Origin: Chanos chanos
Lineage: Eukaryota; Chordata; Actinopteri; Gonorynchiformes; Chanidae
NCBI RefSeq assembly: GCF_902362185.1
Contig: NC_044507.1
Location: 13,677,044-13,741,043, forward strand
Length of the DNA stretch: 64,000 nucleotides
Direction of reading: 5' to 3'
Shown here: one piece after another, positions 1-19,967 of the stretch
Position numbering within the stretch: position 1 is the stretch's first letter
Layout: every line of letters starts with the position of its first letter
Notes under the pieces: model-generated
Seen by the model: the letters and a program-made list of their open reading frames with translations, nothing else
The model's database searches: none
What the model was told of the DNA's origin: nothing
Program-made: the position numbers and the translations under genes

Positions 1-8534
<8,534 letters not shown>

Positions 8535-8733
8535 AGAGATGAGGCTTTGGACGAGCACACTCACAAAGACACACACACACACACCCACACACACACACAC
8601 ACCCACACACACACATGCACACACAACACTCTTACCAAACCTTATGAATAGTTCATAATAAAACCAAGACTCAGAGACAGACATGAAGAAATACTCAACA
8701 GTGCACATACATTCATGCATGCAGGATCAAATG

Positions 8734-8797
<64 letters not shown>

Positions 8798-10830
8798 CTG
8801 ACAGTCAGTGGGTTTTTTCTGTGTGTGTGGAGCTTTCATTTCAATGCACAATGGAAATGAAGAAATGGAAATAGTGATTGTTGACTCATTAGACAATGCT
8901 TGATTTCGTTTTATTCTCTACTGTGACAACCTCTGTAGCAATGAGTGAGGAGACAGCTGTATAACAAACAAATTCGTTATCAGTTGATATGTTATCGGTG
9001 GATAATGGACCTATAAATAGGTCTTCGTCTAAAAGGTTACTTGGCCTGAGAATGCAGTTTTAAGTACATGTCTTTCAGACACTGCCAAAGGCAGTGCCAG
9101 TAATCGTATTAGAAAATCTGATTTGGCATCTTCATATAACTGAAATCATGCAGGGGACCAGGGGCACCACTAGAAATGTTGGGCCCTATGAAAGAATTCT
9201 TACTTACTTATGATAAAAATAATAGTAGTGTTCTCTTAAGGCCCCCCACCCCCTGCAGGGGACAGAAACTTTGATGAAACAAATGTAAGTGGGACTTTGC
9301 AAGTCTTCAATCCTGGTCCAGAAGATATTAAACGTAGCCAGTGAAAACAGCTGTGCATTTTTAGTCAAAGAAAATCAACAGATAGGGACGATGAATGATT
9401 GTGAAATAACTCTTGGAGTGTCCTTTTGCGCACACTACTGCAGAAGACATAGGACATATGTCAGTGGTAGAATTGACCTCTGTGTGTTATAGGGTTCTAT
9501 ATATAATCTTAATGTTTGTTCAGCCTGTGTTTTAATTAATAGAGTTTCCTCAACTGAAGGACATGTATGTGAAATAGAAAATGAAATAATGTTAAATTAT
9601 ATATTTAAATCTATCATAAATATTTATTCTATTTATTCTGTTTACATAGAGATATTGATGTGGAATTCTGAAGTTGTTTTGGATTTTTTTTTTTCCATCC
9701 ACTGTTTTTTGTTTGGTTGTTTTTTCTTTTTTAAACCAAATACGTGCCGTTTTTCCGGTTAAGACACATTACAAAATTGTATTCATCAAATGTACAGTCT
9801 GTACTGTATACTGCTCAATTTTTGTTTAGTTTTGAATTATTGGAATAGGTTTATTCATTTACTGTAGATGGTTTAGATTGTGTTTTTCCCTAGCTTTACA
9901 AGTGGATCTGTTTTTTAATTTCAAAGTATTGTTTTGGTTGTTTAACCATTTATTCATGTCCTGGTTATTTTTTGCTCAATTCCATACACGTGGATCTGTT
10001 TTGCTGGGAAAGAATCCAATCCATATTAACATCCTGATTAACTGAGCGCTAATCTTTTGAGCATATTGTTTGAGCATGGGTTAGAATGAATATGCACCGT
10101 CATATCTCCTTGTTCACACGCTGATTTGGTGTGAACTGACAGCCTTTAGGGCCGAGGGAGTTTGCAATATAAAGTCTTCAGTGGGTAGACTAGGGAAATG
10201 CTTCCTGAAGATTTTCTCCTAATGTGCGTTTGAACTTTTGTCACCGCTAGGGCCTCGCATTAGAATTATTCGTTCTTAAGTTTATGTAAGACTTTATGGA
10301 AACCAATATCATTTTTCTTAAATTTGTTGTCCATTGATACGGAAATGTCCCAGTTTACCTATTTTTACTGTTCTTTTTGGTTTGAGCCTCAATTCAATGT
10401 TTGTTGTGATTTTTTTTTTTTTTTTTTAACTATGTGTCGGTTACAAAATTGAATGTTGCATCTCATTATGTGCCATGATAAGTACATTAATGGCAACTGA
10501 GATCCTTTGAATAGTCTAGAATGTTTGACACTTTAACACTGTACATGTTAGGGGACAGCAGATAGGTTGACATAATGATGAATGTAAATCTGTCATATAC
10601 AGTAGATTGCAATAACATTTCAGTAATGCTAATTTAACAGCAGTTTGACACCTATACTTCCATCCACTTAAATGAGATAGTGTAACTGTAAAACGAATGT
10701 CTATTCTGCCTTTGTTAATGAGTTGTCTTACTATGTTATTGTTCTACTATTATCTGTGGAAGAGTGGTATTGCGACATTGCTCGTCTCCTCATTACCTTT
10801 TGGTAATAAAATTTACATTTTAACCAGTGT
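8535..10830 (+). other. Delphilin 3' untranslated region and tail
   Basis: This 2.3-kb stretch follows the delphilin stop and ends at a good polyadenylation signal (10805). It holds CA repeats at 8569-8626 and 8741-8794, an early AATAAA at 8657-8662, a possible repeat scrap near 9155-9260 (gggccctatg type) and T-rich runs. No coding frame is supported. Treating it as 3' UTR is an inference from the absence of another gene. Confidence 0.6.
10805..10810 (+). terminator. Polyadenylation signal AATAAA, probable distal delphilin site
   Basis: AATAAA is followed about 20 bases later by a GT-rich stretch (gtgtgtaatgtta), the usual downstream element. It lies 2.27 kb after the delphilin stop and 1.05 kb before the slc5a11 start. 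No feature was recognised in 10831-11857 except the slc5a11 5' flank. Confidence 0.6.
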
Positions 10831-11857
10831 GTGTAATGTTATCTAAGGCGTGGCAGCTCACTGGAGTTTGATCCTTTGGTCTAAAAGGACTGCCATGAAA
10901 ACAATGAGATGAATGCTCAGTGGACACATAGTAAGGCCATGTTAACTGCGCTGGAAGGTTTAAAAGGAATGAACATATTAGTCTGACCCTGTATTAAGGT
11001 GAGTGACAATCCCTGTCTGTTGCCTGAGCCTATTTGAAAATACCATGCTGTACCGGTGGTATTTTTGCATGTGTTTTTGGAGTTTGTCGCAGTGGTAAAG
11101 TGGTCATGGTGATCACTCTTAATGTAGTATTAATGCGATTAGTAATTAATGTGGCCAGGCTGTTATTGTCTGAAAGTGTTAATGATATTTTTGCCCTTGT
11201 CAGAGTTAATGAAATGGGTGAATTGTTGTGAAAACGGTTGTCAAATTGACTTCACAGTAGAATTTCTCATTCACACTGTGAAAAAGACAGATTTTGTTGC
11301 CAAGAATCGGTGTTGTACTGTGAGACAATCTCTGTTTTTCCTTTTTAAATCCAACAATATTATTTTCTGTACTATTTTGAGAACATAAGAAAGCTTTGAT
11401 AGTGTATAGCTCCATGTTATAAAAAAAAAGAAAGATGTGCATATTTGTGTGTTCTAAAAAGAATAATAGAACTCTCTTCAGCTAAAATAAAATAATAAAA
11501 AAAAAAAACTCCCATGTGATTATGCAGGACATTGTATCAAATGTCAGTGGGAACTTGGGGGAGTCTTGTCTTATCTGCTCAGGGTTCCACGCTGTTCTTT
11601 TCTGTATGTTCTTTTATTAATGTCCTGTGTTATTCAAATGCACATTTGTCTGCTTATTCTGGCCCAGAATATAAGGCTCAGCAATACTAAGAGACTATTT
11701 AAAACTGGATAATGTGTAATCTGTATGACGACTAAAAATCATGTGAGGTCATGTTTTTTTGCTGAAACAAGTGAGAGATAAATGTCTGCACGTTTCCCAG
11801 TAGTGTGAAAGCCTAGTGTGAACTAAACTCCCGTGAACTCCGCTGACCGCCGACCTG

Positions 11858-14800
11858 ATGGCTGTTACTGAGGTCCCTAGTGTCTCCCCATCTCCCACCT
11901 CGGAGGGTACAACACAGAGGTCTACACTGGTCTCCACGGACATAGCGGTGCTTGTCATTTATTTTGTGCTTGTGTTGGCTGTGGGACTCTGGGTAAGTTT
12001 CCAGTACTTTAATTTCTACAGCGGTAAGGGTGGCTTAGCCTGGGCACAATTCATTTCTATTACCCTCATTTAAGATTAACTCGCAGGGATGACTTTTTTT
12101 TTTTTTTTTTTACTGACTTAACTCACGCTAATTTTCTTTATGTGACTGTAAAATCCTTTATGTGATTTTATTGAAATTTATAAGAGATTGCCCTTATTAC
12201 ATATTTACTGATTGAAGATTCCAGGTTTACTCATGTCTTTTTTACAGTCTATGTGGAAAACCAAGAGAAGCACAGTAGATGGATATTTCCTGGCAGGGAA
12301 GGACATGACATGGTGGCCAGTAAGCAATGAAACAAATTTCAAAGATATTGAGCATATGGGTTCATTTTCATTTGCCCTTCAGTTCTAGCATTTGTTGGCT
12401 ACGAGTAGTGTGAAATAGACCTCTCTTGAACGTAGTGTTCAGTTTAAACGCCATTGTGGTCTTTCTGCAGGTTGGCGCCTCACTGTTTGCCAGTAATGTG
12501 GGCAGCGGGCATTTCATCGGTCTGGCAGGGTCGGGTGCGGCAGCTGGAATCGGGTCTGTGGCTTATGAATGGAACGTAAGGAGATGAGTGTCTTTGGTTC
12601 AGTCCAGGCTTTAATTATGAGTACTTATTCATTACCAGTTGACGACAAGAGAACCACACGACAAGCTGTCTGCCGTCTCCCTGAACAGAATGTGTCAGGG
12701 AACATGTAGTGGTCTATTAAATAACCTCACTTCCACACAGCGGTATCACTGATGTTATGTTTTTTAATGTTGGTAGGGGATGCTGATGGTGCTGCTCCTT
12801 GGCTGGCTCTTTCTTCCCATTTACATTGCCTCAGGGGTGAGAGACTGTCTGAACTACAGCAATAAGTTTGATCGTATGTGCCTCAGTATGTCATACCACA
12901 CGTTATGTGTGAGGTGATTGTCCGTAACGCAGTCGCTGTCTTACAGGTGACGACCATGCCTGAGTATCTGAGGAAACGATTTGGAGGGAAGAGAATACAG
13001 TTGTTTATAGCTGTTTTATACTTATTTATTTACATTTTCACCAAAATATCGGTGAGTAAAATCCTGAGCGCTTTGTTCTACAAGCGATCAATATTGAAAA
13101 TGAATGTGTATAAAGAGTTATATATACATATAAGTGTTCAGATATATGAGTGATTTTTTTTTTTTTTTCAGAAGGAAGTCATAACTTCTTTTCTCGATTT
13201 TCATACATCTGTGCCATGTTGAAAGTGTGGTGTTAAAGCATGTGATGCTGTGTTGTGTCTGTGGGTATGAAGGTGGATATGTATGCTGGAGCAGTGTTCA
13301 TTCAGGAGGCTCTGCAGTGGAATATCTATCTGGCTGTTGTGCTACTGCTGGCCATCACTGCTGTTTACACAATAGCAGGTATATTGCTCTCTGTGAACTT
13401 ATCAGTCACTCAAAACGTACCCTGTGAAGTATGGCTGTTTTGTCTCTGAGAAATTAATTCATTGGTGTTTTGGGGGGACATTTTAATGTCTTTTCACATT
13501 TATTAAATGGGAGACACTTTACAAATGTTCAAAACATTTCACATGTTCTCTAACTGTTGGTATACGCTCAGTATTTCCTACTCCTTCGTGTTGACTGATT
13601 GATGCTCCGCTTGCGGGTTACAGGTGGTCTGGCTGCAGTGATCTACACTGACGCTGTGCAGACTCTGATTATGCTGATTGGAGCTTTGATCCTCATGGGA
13701 TTCAGTATGTCTTCAAAATACACTCTGCTGACACACTGTTACTCAGGTTTAGATGATTAGATGATTATGAGTCAGTCACTAAGGCATTGTAAGTGTAATT
13801 GTCAGTAAGCAAGACCTCCTACACTGTTCTGGTATGAGCTAATTAGTGATCATACGAAAGTGACAGTATCTGATGCAGTTGAAATTGTATTTTTAGAAGG
13901 ATTACATTATAACATTATAAGACATTTGTCAGTAACATTAGGTATTATTACAATGGGAAATGTACAATATACAGTGGTAGACCTGTAAAGTATGAGGCAT
14001 TACCTTGGTGGTAATAGCATTTCTGGTCGTTTCTGTTTGCGTGGAGGTTTTGCGGAGGTTGGGGGCTGGCAGGGTCTCATGGACGGCTACGCTACTGCCA
14101 TCCCCTCCATCAGGGACCCCAACACCACCTGCGGAATCCCGCGAGAGGATGCATTTAATCTGTTCAGAGATCCCGTGACCTCTGATCTCCCCTGGCCAGG
14201 CGTGCTGCTGGGTATGTCTGTACCCTCCATGTGGTACTGGTGCTCTGATCAGGTGAGAAAGAGGAGAAGTAAGGATTGTTTGCTTACGTTGCAAACTGTG
14301 CCACATTAAACATTCATGAGGGCTCTACTATGTGAACTTATTTAACCCATTCAGGTTGAAGAACTCTGTTCAGGGCTAAAGAAAATAATCTGTGCCTCGA
14401 ACCAATAAACATTTTTGGAACAGTTCTTCATAATTAAACATAATAAAAAATAAATATGTAACATTTCAGATATGTGTATTTTAATGTTTACGCCGCCCCT
14501 TGAGTGCTTCTGTCTATTACGCAGTTCTTCGATTATAAATTAAGCAAAGGAATTGACAATCTGAAGTAATTCTTTATGGGCGAGGTGTTCTGGAATGTTT
14601 GACGGCGTGTAGATTGCGTGAGCGAGACTCTGTTTGTCTACAGGTGATTGTGCAACGATCCCTGGCCTCCAAGAACCTTCTCCATGCCAAAGGAGGCTCT
14701 CTGCTCGCTGCGTACCTCAAAGTTCTGCCTTTTTTCATGATGGTACTACCAGGCATGATCAGCAGGATACTCTTTCCAGGTATGTTGCTGCGGATTAAGG

Positions 14801-15635
14801 AAACAAAACAGAAAATGGGTGTATCTGGCTGCAGAACAGGGTTTCGCTGCTGGTCTTGTGTAGTCTGAATCAGTGTTGTGATGTTTTAGATGAAGTGGCC
14901 TGTGCAGATCCAGATGTGTGTAAAGCAGTATGTGGAAATTCAGTGGGATGTTCTGACATTGCTTATGCCAAGCTGGTCATGGAACTCCTACCTGCAGGTG
15001 AATTCACACTCGTATTTCAGTTGTTTTTTTGTTGTTGTTTTTTTTTGCTAAACCCTGTGCCTTTTACTCTCTTAGTCCTTACCTATTTTTATCAAAATTG
15101 TCCAGTGTCTGTTTTATATTGCTGTCTGCCTCTAATAACAAGATTCCTTGTGTTTGCATCTGCTTCCATGTGTGCGTTTCTGTCTGTCTGCGTGTGCATC
15201 CTTGTGTGTGTGCGTGTGCGTGTACATGTATGTGTGTGTGTGTGTGTGCGCGCTCGTATGCGTGTGTATCAGGTTTACGGGGCCTTATGATGGCTGTCAT
15301 GCTGGCTGCTCTCATGTCCTCGCTCACCTCCATCTTTAACAGCTCCAGCACTATCTTCACCATGGATCTGTGGAGACACATCCGCTCCAGAGCCACTGAG
15401 TGGGAGCTCATGATTGTAGGCAGGTAGGCAGCTTGTTTCTGTCAGTGCTGAGATGGTGCTTTAATTCTGGTCTCTTGTATGCATTGTTTGATGAATTTAC
15501 ACATTCACATTAAGAACTCAAACGGAGTACTGGAAACAAGTGCTATTAACATCATATTAACAATTCCAAGCATGTTTACGTAATATTTTGCTTTTACAAC
15601 ACTTCCGTTCAAAAAACAGTATCAACAATTTGTGT

Positions 15636-15693
<58 letters not shown>

Positions 15694-17759
15694 CTGCAGG
15701 GTGTTTGTGTTGGTGCTAGTTGTAGTGTCTATACTGTGGATCCCCCTGGTCCAGGCCAGTCAGGGAGGACAGCTCTTCATCTACATCCAGTCCATTAGTA
15801 TCTATCTGCAGCCCCCTGTCTCAATAGTCTTCCTCGCCGGCTGTTTCTGGAAGAGAACCAATGAGAAGGTACATGTGTATTCATACATGAGTTACAGATA
15901 TGCAAATGACATAGACAAAGTTCGAACAAGCAAGTTAATGCATAATCAGCCATCATTTCAGGGTACGTCAAATCCAAAGGACTGGTCTATGAACCAGATA
16001 CCAATATGGAAATTATTCAATAATCAAACCACACTGTAGCAACATTGTTAAATAAGTACAGTAATGAAAAATACTTGATATGTTTTCGTATCAAAGCTGA
16101 GGTGTTTGCACACAAAAGAAGACATTTTCAGTGCCATGTCCTTCAATTCCTTCCTTCAGCATATATTTACGACCACTTTACAGCTTAAATAAACGCTTCA
16201 ACCAGAGTAGTCACATTTTCTTATCCTTTCACCACATTGACTTTGATTGCTGTGTAATACCCATCCATGTATGTGTAGAGCCAGTTTATTGCACGATGTC
16301 TCGATTGTCCACTGTGAAAAGCGATAAAGCTTGTTGTGCCTTTAGCCCTGAGTGGCTGATGTAATGTGTGGTCTTCTGTGCTGTTGTGTGTGGAGTAGGG
16401 GGCATTCTGGGGTCTGCTGCTGGGGCTGATAGTGGGCGTGGTGCGGATGATTCTGGATTTCGTGTACCCAGTGCCTCTGTGCTACGAAGAGGACACTAGA
16501 CCAGACATCATTAAATATGTGCACTACCTTTATTTTTCCATCATCTTGTCACTGATCACACTGGGCATTGTGGTGGGTGTGAGTCTGGCCACTGAGGAAC
16601 CCTCCCCTCAACAGGTTAATGAAAAAATATGTGCATACACATGTTAATCCACGTGCACGCACACACACACACATACATACTCACACACACACACGCACGC
16701 ATGCAAAGTACAAAGTACAAAAACATATCTGAGCATATAACTATGTGTATTATTTATCAGAAACCGCAAACATTAGGAAACACTGCTAATATTTATGTGT
16801 TTTTAGTATTTTTTTCCAAAAGATACAATACATATCTGATATGTACGTTCTTCTTAAACACAGTTATACATGTTTTGTGGGCTCTGACTTTGTGACAGAT
16901 AACCCGTCTAACATGGTACACAAGATTTGATCCAGTGGAGAAGAAAGAGGAGACTGTGGTTGGTGAGATGACCACAGTTGAACACGAGGAGAAGAGAAGT
17001 GGAAAGGCGGAGCAGCAGAGAAAAAGTGGGCTGTTTTTACAATCATACAATCACTCAGTAACACAGATATATTTAGATATGAGTATCAGTAGTGATTCTC
17101 AACTGAACCTGCAGGGGGAGCTGGATGGTCAAAATTGATCTTAAATGATACAGGAACATTAAAAGTCACAAAGTCTTTTACCATTACCGTTGTTTTAAAA
17201 ACAGCATAAAAACCTCTTTTTTTAAAATGTTTATATCTGTATTATCTGGGCATTTAATTCATGTGAAAGCAGCTGGAAGCATTCTGGACAAATGAATCTT
17301 TACAGGCTGTCCACACAGCCCTCAAGCCTGCCTTTGGCGTCTCCCGTTCTTCTTCTTTTTTTAACATCACTGCTAAATCTTTTGGTTCTCTGAACCCACA
17401 ATACCCTATATTCAACAAAGTCTCAGCTAACCGAATCATAACACTAAGACCGACATACAAAATCGCCCATGAAAGAATCAAGTCACGTTAATCTGATGAG
17501 GCCTGCGTTCCAAACTCTCTTTTTTTCTTTAGATTCCAGCAGTTCGGAGCTCAGCACGAAGAGCACGTCCAGGCTGAAGTCTGTCCTGCTCTGGCTCTGT
17601 GGAATGGAAAAGCAGAAGGAAGGAGCAAAGGCCTCTCCACCCCCGACTGAAGCAGTGGTCTGTTCCTTGGAAGAAGACCCCTGTCTGAAGAACGTGGTAA
17701 ATGCCAATCTTATCGTCTGTTTGTCGGTGGCAGTCTTCCTCATCGCCTACTGGGCATGA
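11858..17759 (+). CDS. slc5a11: Sodium/myo-inositol cotransporter 2 (SMIT2)
   Basis: Fifteen exons join in phase to 646 residues: 11858-11992, 12248-12319, 12471-12575, 12777-12836, 12947-13051, 13273-13378, 13624-13704, 14047-14252, 14644-14779, 14890-14997, 15273-15423, 15700-15868, 16399-16614, 16899-16962 and 17533-17759. SLC5 symporters move solutes with sodium through about 14 membrane helices; SLC5A11 carries myo-inositol and, less well, glucose. Evidence: [18 protein letters not shown] in helix 1, then [108 protein letters not shown], a cytosolic linker, and a last helix ending AYWA. The DMYAGA and [14 protein letters not shown] segments fit SLC5A11 better than SGLT1/2. The start is the first ATG of the frame. 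Human SLC5A11 is 675 residues; the difference is mostly in the linker near exon 14. Confidence 0.93.
15180..15268 (+). repeat. TG-rich tract upstream of slc5a11 exon 11
   Basis: An impure TG/CG repeat fills the last 90 bases of intron 10 and reaches to within a few bases of the acceptor used for exon 11 (exon starts 15273). No clear pyrimidine tract separates them. Confidence 0.85.
15631..15692 (+). repeat. (TG)n microsatellite abutting the slc5a11 exon 12 acceptor
   Basis: About thirty TG units with one tct interruption run directly into tgcctgcag, the acceptor of exon 12 (exon starts 15700). The short cct is the only pyrimidine stretch between repeat and splice site. Confidence 0.95.
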
Positions 17760-19967
17760 AGAGTCAGCTGTTGCAACTGAAAGACCCTGGTTCTGTTTGA
17801 GGGACATTACGGGCTCAGGTCTACAAACCTCATATTAAGGCTGAGATCTGTGAATACTTATTTATCAGACATGATATTGTTTTATTCTACTCCAGACAGG
17901 CATTATTTTGATTAGCTTTCAACTGTGAATAATAGAGCGAAATAGAGTGAAAACGATATGTAAATGGGTAGTTAATGGAATACACCAAGGTCAGAAAAAC
18001 ACCTTTTACTGTCAAATAACTGTTATTACTGAATATTTAAGAATTTAAAGCACGCTGAAAAAAATTTTAAAGTATTATCAAAAAATGACCAACAAATGAT
18101 ACTACTGGCGATTCAAGTGTAATCTTTCAAACCAGTTTTTATTTTCCTCATTCCTAGGAATTTTTTTGTTGTTGTTATGCATTTGTAAATAGTTAGAAAA
18201 AAAGAGTGGCTGTGTATTAAATACAACGTCAATCATTACAATTTGTCTAAGTTTCTTTGTTCAATTTAGGCTGAAAGACGTGCAGAAAAGTGCACTAAAA
18301 ACATATTAAAAAAAAGGTCCAAAGAAAAGTTAGACTAGCAAATGTTTACACATTTTTCAGAACAGTTTTTTATGTATTAACCTGAACATTAATTGAAGCT
18401 TAATGAACCTAATAAAAACACAAAGGTAAAATAAACAGGAGGAAACTAATCACAAATGGGTTGGGCAAACTGCAAACCAACGATATCCTGAGCGTTCATC
18501 CATTCACACATATGATTACAGTCTTATTGGCAATTGGTACTCAGAGAGTGAAAAAGCAGCAGCGATATTTTAGAGTGCAACGCAAACCGGAAAAAGAAAA
18601 AAAAAAAGATAGAACAACATTGTATATAAAGAAAAAAAACAGATAATATGATTGTCACTCAAAAAAAAAAAAGAAAAAAACAAAAGGAAATAAAGAACAG
18701 TTATTTTTTTTCTGGTTGTGATTTCAATGTCGTTGCAGTTTCTTTCATAGGTCCTGGGATGTAAATCAAAACGGTGCATACCTGCATGCCATTCATGCAT
18801 GTGCCGTTTCCATCACAAATACAGGCTTTACAATCACACACAAACTACATAGAGTAAGCACTTAAGAGTGGATACAGTTTATGATTTGGCATCGCAACAT
18901 CAACTCAAAACTCAAATTTCTTTGGTCTTCAGTAATGAATTAATATGGTTGCATTAAGTTTTGCATTCTTTGGTCCAACAGAGATTTTTTTATGTGATTT
19001 CAACCCAATTTTCCATTAAAACACAAAACAGTTTAAAAAAAAAAACAAAACTCAAACATCATTTTGCAAATCATATTGCACTACAGGCAAAAGGGCACTC
19101 CAAAAATATAATATTTGGTATTTATCCATCCATCTTACCACTTACATGCACTTCAGAGTCACATGTATTTAAATAGTATCAGCTTTTACCCCCTCCTTAC
19201 ATAATAACCATTATTTTCTATCAAAAGATTTTGTCATCTGCTTGTTGCTGCTAAAGTACTGAAGGCGTTTAAAAAGACGGAGGAGGATTAAGGATGAAGT
19301 ATAGGGACTGAGGATGGAGCACAGTACACACACAGTAAGGTACACACACAGTAAAGTACACACACAGTAAGGTACACACACAGTAAGGTACACACACAGT
19401 AAGGTACACACACAGTAGGGTACACACACAGTAAGGTACACACACAGTAAGGTACACACACAGTAAGGTACACACACAAGGAGCTGAGAGTACGGGAGTG
19501 GAACCCAATTACAGTAAACATATATCAGAGTTTGTTTCGGTTCAGTATTCCCTTAAGACTCCTTTGTAGTACAAATACCTTTTAAGGCACACATAATACA
19601 TATATGAGTTTCCAAAAAAAAAATGTCAGATACCAGCAAACACCTCCGGAACCCTTGTGGTTGTACGGTAAGAATGTGAAACGATAGTAACATTGAGGTG
19701 AGGGAATGAGATCGAGCTTTGGAAAAAGAAGACATACACCGCTTGCTTTCAGGTAATGAGTTATAACAATATCACTGACCAAACGTAAAGAGTAACTGCT
19801 TCGAAAGAAGCTTCATCAGTGCTTGGGAGAGAGGGTTTTGTGGTCCAGGCCCAGTATTGCAAAGAGGGGTTTGATTGCTTTCAAACAGAGGAGGGATTTG
19901 TGCGAGGTGATGAGAGAAGGGGCGTTGGAGTGGTTGGCCGTGCTTAAGAGGCGTGCCTCCTCCTGTG
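17760..19967. other. Convergent 3' flank between slc5a11 and arhgap17
   Basis: No gene is supported. Plus-strand AATAAA signals occur at 18411-18416 and 18430-18435 (candidate slc5a11 ends). Reverse-strand AATAAA signals occur at 18138-18143 and 17881-17886 (candidate arhgap17 ends). If these are used, the two transcripts overlap tail to tail by a few hundred bases. The area is AT-rich and includes the 16-bp minisatellite listed separately. Confidence 0.55.
19324..19477. repeat. 16-bp minisatellite in the arhgap17 3' flank
   Basis: Nine near-identical copies of the unit tacacacacagtaagg, with single-base variants (taaag, taggg), plus a partial tenth copy. Because 16 is not a multiple of 3, all three frames stay open on the reverse strand and give false repeat proteins. 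Confidence 0.95.

Noticed and set aside
19324-19477. Possible CRISPR array
   Set aside because: The 16-bp units are directly adjacent with no spacers, and the genome is a vertebrate one.
19211-19521. Reverse-strand repeat proteins of the VYLTVCVP type
   Set aside because: They arise in three frames from the 16-bp minisatellite, which is not a multiple of three in unit length.
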